A DNA stretch of 64,000 nucleotides, taken from the NCBI RefSeq assembly GCF_018448495.1, contig NZ_CP049902.1, positions 1,984,001 to 2,048,000 on the forward strand, in the 5' to 3' direction. The position numbers and the translations under genes are program-made. Shown in pieces: positions 31,857 through 42,061 of the stretch. The notes under the pieces were generated by a model. The model did not search any database, was not told the DNA's origin, and saw only the letters and a program-made list of their open reading frames with translations. Position 1 is the first letter of the stretch; every line of letters begins with the position of its first letter. Source of the DNA: Psychrobacter sp. WY6. Its GTDB lineage: Bacteria > Pseudomonadota > Gammaproteobacteria > Pseudomonadales > Moraxellaceae.

Positions 31857-32996
31857 ATGAGTATTGAAACGACAGTGACGCGTGCCTGGCAACGTCAAGC
31901 CGCTTGGCTATGGCTATTGCTACCTATTAGTTGGTTGTACGGACTTATCACCACGCTGCGTCGTCAAGCTTATAAAGCTGGGCTGTTAGCAAGTTATCGT
32001 GCGCCTGTTCCCGTTATGGTGATCGGCAATATTAGCGTGGGCGGTAGTGGCAAAACACCATTGATTATTGCTTTGGTTGATTATCTACAAGAACGCGGAA
32101 TAAAGGTAGGAGTCATCAGCCGTGGTTACGGTGGCGACACCAGTCAAATGCCCGCTTTGGTCGATGCCGCCAGTTTGCCCAACGTGGTAGGGGATGAGCC
32201 TTGTTTGATTGTCAATATGACAGATGCACCCATGGCAGTATGTCCCGATCGTAAGCAAGCAATTATGACCTTGTTAGCTGCCCATCCTGACTTGCAATTC
32301 ATTATTGCCGACGATGGCTTGCAGCATTATGCACTGCAACGTGACATTGAATGGATTGTGGTCGATTCAGAACGGGGCTTTGGTAATCAGCAACTCCTGC
32401 CAACAGGGTTTTTACGTGAACCCATGTCGCGATTGCAGGGTGCAACTGTCATCTACCATGAGCCACTAACAACAGATTCAGTGGACAATAATAAAGATAA
32501 TAGCAATCTGTACCGAGCCCATCGTTTGACAATGCATCTAGAAGCGGATGCTCTGCAACTCTTATGGCAACCTACTTTATCTTATTCTCAAATTGATGCC
32601 CCTAAAAAGGGTTGTAGAGTGCATGCGGTGAGCGGTATTGGTTATCCGCAGCGGTTTTTTGATACTTTAAGTTCGCTAGGCTTCGATGTCGTTGGACATG
32701 CTTATCCTGATCATTATGATTTTGAGTTGGCGGAATTATTGCAGTATACCGAATATCCAATCGTAGTCACCAGTAAAGATGCGGTAAAAATAAGAGCGTT
32801 GCTATCGAAAGCTACTACTGATAAAGCGCTAAATAATGAGTATCAAACGCTGATAAACAGACTATGGGTACTGCCAGTAACCGCCGAACTCTCTGACAGC
32901 TGTTATGATAATCTGCAGCAGCAGCTAAAAAAGCTAGGTATCGATATCGCAAACGATAACAGTACCAATAATAATACCAAAGCAAATAATAGATGA
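31857..32996 (+). CDS. lpxK: Tetraacyldisaccharide 4'-kinase LpxK
   Basis: 379 residues. Phosphorylates the lipid A disaccharide on the inner face of the inner membrane. A single N-terminal membrane-anchor helix (AWLWLLLPISWLYGLITTL), then the P-loop GNISVGGSGKTP. Later QFIIADDGLQHYALQRDIE carries the conserved DDGLQ motif. The tail is N/T/K-rich. Frame intact. It follows msbA and precedes kdsB, an LPS core/lipid A unit. Confidence 0.96.
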   Translation: MSIETTVTRAWQRQAAWLWLLLPISWLYGLITTLRRQAYKAGLLASYRAPVPVMVIGNISVGGSGKTPLIIALVDYLQERGIKVGVISRGYGGDTSQMPALVDAASLPNVVGDEPCLIVNMTDAPMAVCPDRKQAIMTLLAAHPDLQFIIADDGLQHYALQRDIEWIVVDSERGFGNQQLLPTGFLREPMSRLQGATVIYHEPLTTDSVDNNKDNSNLYRAHRLTMHLEADALQLLWQPTLSYSQIDAPKKGCRVHAVSGIGYPQRFFDTLSSLGFDVVGHAYPDHYDFELAELLQYTEYPIVVTSKDAVKIRALLSKATTDKALNNEYQTLINRLWVLPVTAELSDSCYDNLQQQLKKLGIDIANDNSTNNNTKANNR

Positions 32997-33032
32997 TGCT
33001 TTAAACCGTATAAAAATTGCTATAGGAAACCC

Positions 33033-33845
33033 ATGTCGTCAGTGATTATGCCCGCCAAAACTCATATTGTTATCCCTGCTCGTTTTAAGAGCACGCGGCT
33101 GCCCGGCAAGCCATTACTAGAGATACATGATAAGCCGATGATTCTTTGGGTTGCTGAAAAGGCGCAAACAGCGCACTTCGCTGATGATATGTGTATTGCC
33201 ACGGATGATGACGATATTGCCAAGATATGCATAGATGCAGGGTTTGATGTGGTGATGACCAGTAGCGAGCATGCTTCAGGCACTGACCGTTTGGCAGAAG
33301 TTGCCGCCATTAAAGGGTGGGCTGACCATGATATCGTGGTCAACATGCAAGGCGATGAACCGTTAGTGCCACCGTTATTATTGGAGCAGGTAAAGGCGCT
33401 TTTGGTCGCAGACAGTGATAGCGTGATGGCGACTTTGTGTGAGCCTATCGACGACTATGAGACTTTTATGCGTCCATCAGTGGTTAAGGTGGTCAGTCAA
33501 CACTCTAATGACTTGCAACGTGCGCTTTATTTTAGCCGAGCACCCATTCCTTGCGACCGTGATGTCGTATTGTCCAATGATGGTCATAGAAACCCACCAA
33601 AAAATGCTTATCGTCATTTAGGGTTATATGCTTATCGCGTCCGTTTATTGCAGCAGTTTGTGCATTGGCCGCAAACGCCACTTGAGACACTTGAGAGCCT
33701 AGAGCAGTTACGCGTTTTAGAAAATGGAGCGCAGATTGCTATTGCAGTTGCCGCTTGTCATCTACCTGCAGGGGTCGATACCCAAGAAGATTTAGACCGC
33801 TTAAATGCCATGAGTTTGACTGAATTTCAGAGCCCCATTGGATAG
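33033..33845 (+). CDS. kdsB: CMP-KDO synthetase (3-deoxy-manno-octulosonate cytidylyltransferase)
   Basis: 270 residues. Activates KDO with CTP for LPS core synthesis. The nucleotidyl-transferase opening is [30 protein letters not shown] and [15 protein letters not shown] are signatures of KdsB. Frame intact, 36 bp after lpxK. Confidence 0.97.
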   Translation: MSSVIMPAKTHIVIPARFKSTRLPGKPLLEIHDKPMILWVAEKAQTAHFADDMCIATDDDDIAKICIDAGFDVVMTSSEHASGTDRLAEVAAIKGWADHDIVVNMQGDEPLVPPLLLEQVKALLVADSDSVMATLCEPIDDYETFMRPSVVKVVSQHSNDLQRALYFSRAPIPCDRDVVLSNDGHRNPPKNAYRHLGLYAYRVRLLQQFVHWPQTPLETLESLEQLRVLENGAQIAIAVAACHLPAGVDTQEDLDRLNAMSLTEFQSPIG

Positions 33846-33929
33846 ATAGCCTAAGCAAAAATATTTCATCTAAAGCGTCATGAACACGCTATATCCTGAA
33901 TAATCAAGCGAAGTGATAGGACGTTAGCT

Positions 33930-35077
33930 ATGAGTGATAAGACGCAAAATACAGGCACAATGGATACTACAGACCACATTTATTTCGCCGCGTTATTGCC
34001 ATGGCAGAAAAATCTGTGGTCGCAATTGACCAAGCGAGTTTTGACATCACAGCAATCTTTGCCACATGCGCTATTAGCTGCTGGTATGCAGGTAGGTTGG
34101 GCAAGCGGGCTTTTGTATGGCGTTTGGTCGCTTGGCTATTATGCCGTAAGCGTGATAGCCATCCCACAGGGGCTTGCGGCGCGTGTGAAAGTTGCCAATG
34201 GCTAAGATCTGGCACGCATCCAAGCTTACAGGTATTGCCACTGATCAGTATGCCGATCAGTGCAGATAGTGCAGATAGTGCTGATAATCAAGAAAAATTA
34301 AGTAACGCTGCAAAGGATAAAAAATCATCCAAAACAGCCAATAACAGTGCTCTTAAGATTAAAGTGGATGATATCCGCAACTTGCAGCCTTTTATCTACC
34401 AAGGTGGTCAAGGGATGCGTATCTGTGTGTTAGACCATGCAGAGCAAATGACGATTGCTGCGGCCAACGCGCTACTCAAAACCTTGGAAGAACCACAAGC
34501 TAAAGTCCATTTGTTTTTGATCAGCGATACTCCAGCACAACTACTGCCCACCATTAAAAGTCGGGTGCAGCAGTTGCCATTACAGACCATTCAGCCTATG
34601 ATCGCCGTTGACTATGTGACACAGGCACTTGGCTCTACGGTCAATCGTGAAGCGGTCGGAACGGCTGCGATTGAGCAGCTTATCCAATTGGCAAATGGCG
34701 CACCTTTGGCAGCGATAGCCATGGCACAAGCGCCATGGTATAGCAAACGTGCGCTATGGTTGACGACGTGGCAGGCATTGCGTAGTGGTAAACGTAGTAG
34801 TGTGGCAGCCAGTGACTATTGGCAAAACCAACTGAGTATCACGGAATTTATTCAGCTTTCTGAGCTGATGCTACTTGATATGCGCCGTCTTTACTTAGGG
34901 CTTAATGAGCTTCAAAAAGATGTCAATCTATCCGCTGCCTTAGAAAAATATCCACCTGATAATAATGGCCTCGCACTTTTTTCTAATAGCTTACAGCAGA
35001 CAAAAATCGCTCTGCAACAAAATGTGCAAGAAAAATTTGCCTATGATAAGCTAATGCAAGAATTGGCTTGTTTATAA
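33930..35077 (+). CDS. holB: DNA polymerase III delta' subunit, one apparent frameshift
   Basis: Clamp-loader subunit, about 382 residues. The start has MSDKTQNTG, then LPWQKNLWSQL and LPHALLAAGMQ. Near 34095 the frame moves and continues LGKRAFVWRLVAWLLC. The zinc site is the four Cys in LC...GACGACESCQWL. KTLEEPQAKVHLFLISD and TIKSRVQQLPLQ are the AAA+ sensor region. A D/S/N-rich insert follows the zinc site. The P-loop is degenerate, as is usual for delta'. This is normally an essential gene, so the shift is probably an error. pilZ follows, as in Pseudomonas. Confidence 0.93.
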
Positions 35078-35132
35078 GAAAATCTGCCTTGATAGCAAAT
35101 AAAAATACCAAACTTAATGAAGGAAGCTGACT

Positions 35133-35480
35133 ATGGCCATGCCAGGACGCGGCGGGATATTAACCTGCCACATTGAAAATATCGAAATGTTATATGCCAG
35201 CTACTTGTCCTTTGTCAGTAATGGCGCATTATTTGTGCCATCCAATGACGCTCAGCAGCTAGGTAACGAGGTATTTATCGCCATCACTTTACCCAATTCT
35301 AGCGAGCGTTTGCCTATGAATGGCAAAGTGGTTTGGATTAACGCCAAAACTCAAGGTGGTCGACCGGCAGGTTTTGCGGTACAGATTGGAACTGATATTG
35401 CAGGTCAAAGAATTAAAAACGAAGTTGAGCGATTATTGGCGGGTAAAATAGATGGTTTGCAGTCCACCTATACCATGTAA
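35133..35480 (+). CDS. pilZ: Type IV pilus assembly PilZ protein
   Basis: A 115-residue PilZ domain of the pilus-assembly type. SNGALFVPSNDAQQLGNEVFI and GKVVWINAKTQGGRPAGFAVQ match the family. The N-terminal c-di-GMP motif RxxxR is absent, as expected for this subclass, which acts through PilB/FimX-type partners. It follows holB by 55 bp, the standard order. No pilus structural genes are in the window. Frame intact. Confidence 0.92.
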   Translation: MAMPGRGGILTCHIENIEMLYASYLSFVSNGALFVPSNDAQQLGNEVFIAITLPNSSERLPMNGKVVWINAKTQGGRPAGFAVQIGTDIAGQRIKNEVERLLAGKIDGLQSTYTM

Positions 35481-35543
35481 TTATTTATTGTACTTGTAAT
35501 GGTTTTGATGAATGTTAGACGACTATTATTCAACAAACAGTAT

Positions 35544-35583
35544 AAAAAAAGCCACCTTATATATCGATAAGGCGGCTTTTTTA
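35544..35583. terminator. Intrinsic terminator after pilZ
   Basis: A 16-bp stem with one mismatch (AAAAAAGCCRCCTTAT and complement), a six-base loop, and a T run. Lies 64 bp past the pilZ stop. Confidence 0.85.
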
Positions 35584-35597
35584 TGAGCATAAGACTA

Positions 35598-35758
35598 GGG
35601 CGTGTCTTCATTTTAAAAATGGTGATAAAAATTGCCGTCAAACAATGAAGGTAATGCCAATAATATCGAGATATCAATAAGCTGTTTGACTATCCTTGGC
35701 AAAATGTAGCCATTATTAGCCAATTTAGAGGACAATCGATTGAATTGAGGACACGGCT
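35598..35758. mobile_element. MITE-like element, copy 1 (161 bp), flanked by TA
   Basis: Terminal inverted repeats: GGGCGTGTCTTCATTTTAAA inward from 35598 and AGCCGTGTCCTCAATTCAAT inward from 35758. TA dinucleotides flank both ends (35596-35597 and 35759-35760). It has no ORF. It aligns along its whole length with the element at 42719-42886 (shared blocks: ATGGTGATAAAAAT, TAATATCGAGATA, TTGGCAAAAT, AATCGATTGAATTGAGGACA). TA duplication suggests mobilisation by an IS630/mariner-type or IS5-type transposase elsewhere. Confidence 0.7.
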
Positions 35759-35779
35759 TACGTAAAACCAGCATATCTT

Positions 35780-36793
35780 TTAATAGCGCGGTGGCACATA
35801 CATATCATCTGGAATAGGCTCACGGTAGTATTCGTCATCACGTTTACGATCGGGTAATTCTACTTCATCACGTGGCACTTCCTTATAAGGAATTTGTTCG
35901 AGTAGATGAGCAATACAGTTTAGCCTTGCGCGTTTTTTATTGTTACCTTCAACCACCCACCAAGGTGCTTCAGGGATATGCGTTCGCTCAAACATGGTCT
36001 CTTTAGCCTTGGTATAGTCTTCCCAACGGCGGCGTGACTGTAAGTCCATGGCTGAGAGCTTCCATTGCTTGAGCGGATCATGAATACGGCTCATAAAGCG
36101 TGAATGCTGCTCATCATCAGTGATCGAAAACCAGTACTTCACCAAGCGAATACCTGAGCGTACTAGCATACGTTCAAACTCAGGCACCGACTGAAAAAAT
36201 TCTTCATACTGTGCATCGGTACAAAAACCCATCACACGCTCAACCCCCACACGATTATACCAACTGCGGTCAAACAGCACAATCTCACCAGCAGCAGGCA
36301 AATGGGCGACATAACGCTGAAAATACCATTGTGATTGCTCACGTTCTGTCGGTGCAGGTAGGGCAGCCACTCGACACACACGAGGGTTTAAGCGCTGCGT
36401 GATACGCTTGATAGCGCCACCTTTACCCGCCGAGTCACGACCCTCAAATATGACGACGATACGCTCACCGCGATCAACGACCCAGTCTTGCAACTTAATA
36501 AGCTCGCGCTGTAGCCTTACCAACTCTTGAAAGTACATACGCCGATCAAGTCTTTCTTGCTCACTCATTTCGCGCCCATCAAAACGAAAATCACGCACAT
36601 AATCATCTATCTCGTTTTCTAGCTCTTCATCATAAGTATCGATGAGGTCTTCGTGCATTTTACGCCGCAACTGATCATTAAAAACCTCCTTATCCATACG
36701 CTCGATAAAACTGTGTTGCTCAGGTGAGCTAAGTTCCTGACGCTCTTGTGGCGTGAGGGATTTGGGATTGATGGACGAAGGTATCTTACCCAT
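35780..36793 (-). CDS. ppk2: Polyphosphate kinase 2
   Basis: 337 residues. PPK2-family enzymes use polyphosphate to phosphorylate nucleotides. Walker A GRDSAGKGG near residue 119, lid SQWYFQRYVAHLPAAGE, and Walker B EIVLFDRSWYNR. One PPK2 domain only (class I/III length), preceded by about 90 charged residues. The start ATG has AGGAG upstream. Frame intact. Whether it favours ADP, GDP or AMP cannot be told from the sequence. Confidence 0.93.
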   Translation of the reverse strand: MGKIPSSINPKSLTPQERQELSSPEQHSFIERMDKEVFNDQLRRKMHEDLIDTYDEELENEIDDYVRDFRFDGREMSEQERLDRRMYFQELVRLQRELIKLQDWVVDRGERIVVIFEGRDSAGKGGAIKRITQRLNPRVCRVAALPAPTEREQSQWYFQRYVAHLPAAGEIVLFDRSWYNRVGVERVMGFCTDAQYEEFFQSVPEFERMLVRSGIRLVKYWFSITDDEQHSRFMSRIHDPLKQWKLSAMDLQSRRRWEDYTKAKETMFERTHIPEAPWWVVEGNNKKRARLNCIAHLLEQIPYKEVPRDEVELPDRKRDDEYYREPIPDDMYVPPRY

Positions 36794-36947
36794 AAAAAAC
36801 TCCTAATCAGTGTTGTTATGATTTTTATTGGTTATCCTCTTACTTTAGCATAACTACCGATAGAGCTATGCGTTGGCTACGTTTCATTATTGTGTTGTTA
36901 GCAAGACCATGACTATCATCCAGTTTTGAGTAGTGAATGGGCATAAA

Positions 36948-36985
36948 AAAGCACCCTCTAATCCATCGATTAAAGAGTGCTTTAA
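36948..36985. terminator. Intrinsic terminator after the thiolase gene
   Basis: A stem AAAGCACYCTYTAAT against ATTAAAGAGTGCTTT with two mismatches and loop CCATCG. It sits 60 bp past the thiolase stop on the minus strand. Confidence 0.7.
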
Positions 36986-37041
36986 AGTATTCATGCTAAC
37001 TATTGACTGATAATACCAATCAAATAATAGCAGTCAAAGAG

Positions 37042-38596
37042 TTATTTCTCTAAGATACAAGTCACGCCCTGACCACCAGCTGCACAGATAGAGATTAGTG
37101 CACGACCTGAGCCTTTTTGATCCAATAGCTTCGCTGCAGTGGCTAGGATACGACCACCCGTTGCGGCAAATGGATGACCCGCAGCTAACGACGAGCCATT
37201 AACGTTTAGCTTGCTACGATCGATAGAGCCTAGTGGTGCATCTAGTCCTAGACGCTCTTCACAGAATTTTTCATCTTCCCAAGCAGCTAGTGTTGATAAC
37301 ACTTGTGATGCAAAGGCTTCATGGATTTCATAAAAATCGAAATCTTGTAGTGTTAGACCTGCACGCTCAAGCATACGCGGTACGGCATAAGAAGGTGCCA
37401 TTAGGCCTTGTGGTGCCAGATTTACCAATGAAATCAACGGCGGCCGTTTCTTGATGAACGATATAAGCCAATGGCTTAAGACCACGCTCTTTTGCCCACT
37501 CATCGGTTCCTAATAGGACACAAGAGGCACCATCCGTTAACGGTGTAGAGTTGGCTGCTGTCATCGTTGGGTTGGCGTTCTTTTTACCAAACACAGGCTT
37601 TAATTTAGCCAGTTTTTCCAAAGTGGTATCAGGACGCAAGTTGTTATCGCGCGTCAGACCTTTGTATGGAGTGATTAGGTCGTCAAAGAATCCTTCATCA
37701 TAAGCGCGCGCTAGGTTTTGATGACTGTTAAAAGCAAGCTCATCTTGTGCTTCGCGGCTGATATTCCACTCAAGAGTGGTGATGGCTTGATGGTCGCCCA
37801 TTGATAGACCAGTGCGTGGTTCACCGTTTTGTGGCGAATCGATTAAGTCTTTTGGATTTAGACCCATTAGTGCTTTTAAGCGTTGTTTGTTGTCTTTAGC
37901 CGCGCCCAGTTTGATCAGTACTTTACGTAGACCATCACCAATCGCGATCGGTGCATCAGAGGTCGTATCTACGCCACCAGTAATCGCTGAATCGATAAGA
38001 CCCAGTGCGATTTTATTGGCAGAAGCAAAAGTCGCTTGCAAGCCAGTACCGCAAGCTTGTGAGATATCATAAGTTGGCGTATGTGGGTTGAGCGCTGTGT
38101 TAAGTGTGGCTTCGCGAGTTAGGTTGATGTCACGGCTTAGTTTCATGACGGCACCAGACACCACTTCACCCAACACTTCGTCTTGTAGATTATAGCGTTC
38201 AATCAAGCCATCTAATGCAGCTGTCAACATGTCGGTGTTGCTAACGTCAGCGTATGAACCGTTCGAGCGTGCAAACGGAATACGGTTGCCACCTAAGATA
38301 GCCACACGATTTTGACCAGCAACGGCTTTTGTTTTGCTGGTTTTTTTGGCGGCAGACGCTGGCTTTTTCGTAGTAGAATCTGGTGATTTATCATTCGCCT
38401 CTGTAGTGCTAGCAGACTCTTTATTACTAGAAGACTCTTTATTAGACATGTCTGTAGCTGTCGTGCTTTTAGCTTTTTTAACAGCCGTTTCTGTTTTGGC
38501 GCTGTCTGATTTATTATCAGTAGATTTTGACGCACTGGCTTTGACCACTGTGCTTTCAACAACAGGGCTATCAGGGTGATTGTTTTTATTACTCAT
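37042..38596 (-). CDS. Acetyl-CoA C-acyltransferase (FadI-like thiolase) with a disordered N-terminal extension, one apparent frameshift
   Basis: Condenses or cleaves acyl-CoA. The catalytic core starts near residue 95 with RVAILGGNRIPFARSNGSY. Nucleophile Cys in ISQACGTGLQAT; His in YEIHEAFASQ; second Cys in ISICAAGGQGVT. Ahead of it are about 90 residues rich in Ser, Lys, Thr, Asp and Ala (for example KKPASAAKKTSKTKAV), with no hydrophobic content and histone H1/AlgP-like. The ATG at 38596 has an AAGGATAA ribosome site. The frame breaks near 37420, before APQGLMAPSYAVPRML. It is divergent from the FabG4/MaoC pair; thiolase, ketoacyl reductase and hydratase could form one acyl-chain module. 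The length with extension is about 517 residues; a normal FadI is about 430. Confidence 0.88.
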
Positions 38597-39173
38597 AATA
38601 TTATCCTTAAAAAATATGGGCAGAAGAAAAGAGGGTAACAATAGTAAAGCTAATAATAAAAATGATTACATTAAAAAATTCAATAATCGAAAATAAACAA
38701 GAAGCAAATATTATCACTTATTACGCAGCATAACTGTTTATGATAAGACGTTTTTACGACCTTACTGTATATCTTTGGCAAACTATGTGACGCTTATCTA
38801 AGGTCGGTATCAGCTTTGAAAGATATCAATATGACTTTCGTAGACTGGCTAGTATCGATTATTGGCATTGCATAACGATAGATTTGATAATATATTGTTA
38901 TCGATAATTGCATTTTCTATAACTTATAGGTCTGATTTTAGCACAATGTGGTGATTTTTAAATCCAGAAAAAGTGACCGCCTTGTATACTGAGTTGTTTA
39001 CAGATTGTTGTAGACATTATCGGTTTTTGGACTTGTTTAAGATGGCAGTGTATAGTTAGGCCAGCTTTAGACTCATTTACTAAATATCAATAATTATGAG
39101 GTTATTGAGTCTATATAATAGGCACATTACATTTATTACTATTATTCTAACCGTTCGTTATAGGGATTATATT
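38597..39173. other. Divergent intergenic region between thiolase and FabG4 genes
   Basis: About 580 AT-rich bases. It must carry both promoters. I see no gene, terminator or clear operator palindrome. Confidence 0.4.
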
Positions 39174-40574
39174 ATGTCAGACCGTTATGGTGATTTTGTT
39201 CAGTCTTCTATTGGCAAAAAAGTGGCCAAAAATTTAGGTTTACCGTTACCTGTTACTCTTGATCGCTTCGAAAGCGGTGAGCCTTTAGTACGTGGTAGCG
39301 TATTGGTTGGTCGTGCTAATGGCGATGATAAAAGCGTCAGTGAGTCTGTGGCGCGAATTTTGTCAGACGTACATGCTGATGTTTATGTAAACAGCAGTGA
39401 TGATATCAAAGATGCCCTTGCTGATGCAGGCGTTGAAGCAAAAGCCAATACGGGCGGCGATGATAAATTTAAAGTTTTGTTGTTTGATGCCAGCAATATT
39501 AGCAATGCCGATCAATTAAAAGAAGTGTATGAGTTCTTCCATACTGTCGCTCGTCGTGTAGAAAAGTCTGGTCGCGTCATTATTATTGGTCGCCCACCAG
39601 AAAATATCACTGACATTGATACAGCTTTGGCTCAGCGTGCGCTTGAAGGCTTTGTAAAGTCTGTCGGTAAAGAGTTCAAACGCGGTATTACGGCACAGCT
39701 TGTTTATGTGGAAGACGGCGCAGAGCAAAATCTAGATTCGACTTTACGCTTTTTCACCTCAGCTCGTTCAGCTTATGTCTCAGGACAAGTCGTACGCGTT
39801 AGTAAGGGTAGTAACGTTGATGTCGATTGGACACAGCCTCTTGGCGGCAAAACCATGCTGGTGACTGGCGCAAGCCGCGGTATTGGTGAAGCAATTGCTC
39901 GTGTATTGGCTCGCGAAGGCGCTCACGTTATCTGCCTCGATGTACCGCAGCAACAAGCAGACCTACAAAAAGTCGCTAGCGAAATTAGTGGCTCAGTATT
40001 GACCGTCGACATCACCAGTGATGACGCTGGCAAACAAATCGCCGAAGCCGCACAAAAGCGTGGCGGATTAGATTCAATCATCCATAATGCTGGCGTCACT
40101 CGTGATAAGACATTGGCAAACATGGACGAGAAAAAGTGGGACATGGTTATCGATATTAACCTAGGTAGTATTGCTAGGCTGAACCGCTATTTACTAGACA
40201 ACGATGTATTAAAAGACAATGCACGTATTGTTTGTGTGTCATCGATTTCAGGTATCGCTGGCAACTTGGGTCAAACCAACTATGCCACCTCTAAAGCAGG
40301 GGTGATTGGTTTGGTGAATGCCACTGCCAAGCAGTTAGAAGACAACGCCAAAGGCATGACAATCAATGCCGTTGCTCCAGGGTTTATTGAAACGCAAATG
40401 ACAGAAGCCATTCCATTTGCTATTCGTGAAGCGGGTCGCCGTATGAACTCTATGAGCCAAGGCGGCTTGCCAGTAGACGTGGCTGAGACCATCGCATGGT
40501 TTGCATCACCTGCTTCTGGTGGCTTAAATGGCAACATCGTTCGCGTTTGTGGTCAAAGCTTATTGGGTGCTTAA
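39174..40574 (+). CDS. High-molecular-weight 3-oxoacyl-ACP/CoA reductase (FabG4-like)
   Basis: 466 residues from the ATG at 39174. An N-terminal degenerate Rossmann domain of about 215 residues (GRVIIIGRPPENITD) precedes the active SDR domain: GASRGIGEAIA for NAD(P)H, HNAGVTRDKTLAN, catalytic Ser (VSSISGIAGN), and YATSK for the Tyr/Lys pair. This two-domain layout is the FabG4 type, known for NADH use on longer acyl-CoA chains. An upstream in-frame ATG at 39096 is less likely because it adds a non-conserved AT-rich leader. Frame intact. MaoC hydratase follows 390 bp downstream; the thiolase is divergent. Confidence 0.9.
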   Translation: MSDRYGDFVQSSIGKKVAKNLGLPLPVTLDRFESGEPLVRGSVLVGRANGDDKSVSESVARILSDVHADVYVNSSDDIKDALADAGVEAKANTGGDDKFKVLLFDASNISNADQLKEVYEFFHTVARRVEKSGRVIIIGRPPENITDIDTALAQRALEGFVKSVGKEFKRGITAQLVYVEDGAEQNLDSTLRFFTSARSAYVSGQVVRVSKGSNVDVDWTQPLGGKTMLVTGASRGIGEAIARVLAREGAHVICLDVPQQQADLQKVASEISGSVLTVDITSDDAGKQIAEAAQKRGGLDSIIHNAGVTRDKTLANMDEKKWDMVIDINLGSIARLNRYLLDNDVLKDNARIVCVSSISGIAGNLGQTNYATSKAGVIGLVNATAKQLEDNAKGMTINAVAPGFIETQMTEAIPFAIREAGRRMNSMSQGGLPVDVAETIAWFASPASGGLNGNIVRVCGQSLLGA

Positions 40575-40582
40575 CATCACTT

Positions 40583-40646
40583 TATAAGTAAGTGTCAATT
40601 ATAAGTAAGTGTCAATTATAAGTAAGTGTCAATTATAAGTAAGTGT
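40583..40646 (+). repeat. 17-bp tandem repeat, about 3.8 copies
   Basis: The unit TATAAGTAAGTGTCAAT begins at 40583, 40600 and 40617, with a partial copy from 40634. It directly follows the FabG4 stop. The copies are identical, so it is recent or prone to slippage. Confidence 0.9.
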
Positions 40647-40742
40647 AGATGATGATTTAGATTATGATAAATAGCTGATATTAATCAGTATTTTCAATTT
40701 TCCTCACATATGCTTACGAAAAAATTGCTCATAAATCGTAAT

Positions 40743-40767
40743 AAAGCTGCCCAAGGGTGGCTTTTTT
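40743..40767 (+). terminator. Probable terminator downstream of the FabG4-like gene
   Basis: AAAGCTGCCC, a 2-3 base loop, then GGGTGGCTTTTTT; the stem contains two G-U pairs. It lies about 170 bp past the stop, beyond the tandem repeat. It would isolate the MaoC gene transcriptionally. Confidence 0.6.
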
Positions 40768-40967
40768 ATGATAAAACACAGAGAACCAGTAGCCAAATTG
40801 TTTTTTGCTGTGAGAGTTGCTTACATTGTCTAAAACCACGCCTATGAATTGTGCCTAATTTAGGCATAATACTGGTGGCATTGCTCAATGATAGGCTGTA
40901 ACCAATAATGTCATAGCATCTTTAGATACACCAAGAAAATTTGCTCAAGCCCCACTTAGGATTTATT

Positions 40968-41885
40968 ATGTCAGACAAACATTATGATGCGTTGCCGAAA
41001 GCGCATACGACCTATGCCAATATCGTTAAAAGTTTATTGCCTATTGGTAATAACGGCAAAATCAGTAAAGACCAATTGCCGCAGGCGACTTACTATGTGG
41101 ACGATTTGCACATTGACCAAAGTAACTTAAACGATTATCGTAAAATTTGTGGTTTTGCAGATAATGGCAAAGTACCCATTACTTACTTCTCAGTGCTGTC
41201 TCAAACGCTGCAGATGAATATGATGGTTAAAGAGCCATTTCCATTTGCTATGTTGGGTCTAGTGCACGTCGATAATAGTGTGACTCAGTATCGTCCTATC
41301 GGTGAGCGTGAAACGGTTGCTATGTCAGTCACCTTTGATAATTTGCGTGACCATGCTCAGGGTCAGCAGTTTGATTTTGTGACGACGGTCAAGTCAGAAG
41401 ATAAGGTGATTTGGGAAGGTACTTCGACGTATCTATCACGTAGCAAAAAACCCATCAGCAGCAAAGACAAAAAAAGCACTCCACGTCCAATAACGGTTAA
41501 GCCATCAGTCAACCCAGAAGGCGTGCATAGTATCTTTGAAGTGCCAGAAGATATCGGTCGTCGTTATGCTTTTGTTTCAGGTGACTTTAACCTTATTCAT
41601 CTTCATCCATTATCTGCGCGTGCGTTTGGCTTTCCTAAAGCGATTGCTCACGGCATGTGGTCAAAGGCCAAATGCCTTGCTATGATGGACGAGTTGCCAG
41701 ATGCGTGTACGGTTGATGTGTCATTTAAACTGCCTATCTTTTTGCCAGCCGAAGTAGAGCTGATCGCTGATCCGGTAGCTGCACTTAAAGACACAGACGA
41801 TACCTGTGAGTTTGGCTTATTTAGCTCTAAAAATGACAAGCCGCATTTGGCAGGTACGGTTAAATTACAGAGTGGCAATGAGTAA
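40968..41885 (+). CDS. MaoC-like (R)-specific enoyl-CoA hydratase, double hot-dog
   Basis: 305 residues from ATG 40968, with a decayed first hot-dog half and an active second half. The hydratase motif is SGDFNLIHLHPLSARAFGF...AIAHGM, with the catalytic Asp/His pair. It converts enoyl-CoA and 3-hydroxyacyl-CoA. It is near the FabG4-like reductase and thiolase, so reductase-hydratase cooperation is likely. Frame intact. Confidence 0.88.
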   Translation: MSDKHYDALPKAHTTYANIVKSLLPIGNNGKISKDQLPQATYYVDDLHIDQSNLNDYRKICGFADNGKVPITYFSVLSQTLQMNMMVKEPFPFAMLGLVHVDNSVTQYRPIGERETVAMSVTFDNLRDHAQGQQFDFVTTVKSEDKVIWEGTSTYLSRSKKPISSKDKKSTPRPITVKPSVNPEGVHSIFEVPEDIGRRYAFVSGDFNLIHLHPLSARAFGFPKAIAHGMWSKAKCLAMMDELPDACTVDVSFKLPIFLPAEVELIADPVAALKDTDDTCEFGLFSSKNDKPHLAGTVKLQSGNE

Positions 41886-42061
41886 AAGCCAGTAGAACAA
41901 CTGTCATTTAACTAAAAAATATCTCAATATGGTCGATTCGTGATAGAAAAGTGATAGCGTTAACCTCGCTTGAAGTATTGCTTATACATCGACACGCGGT
42001 TGCTTTGTACTTATTTTAACTGGAATTGACCATAGTAAATATAACGAACAAATTTATAATT

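Noticed and set aside
37042..38596. The thiolase extension as a signal or transit peptide
   Set aside because: It has no hydrophobic core and no cleavage-like motif. It is charged and disordered.
40583..40646. Tandem repeat as a CRISPR array
   Set aside because: The copies are adjacent with no spacers, and no cas genes are present.
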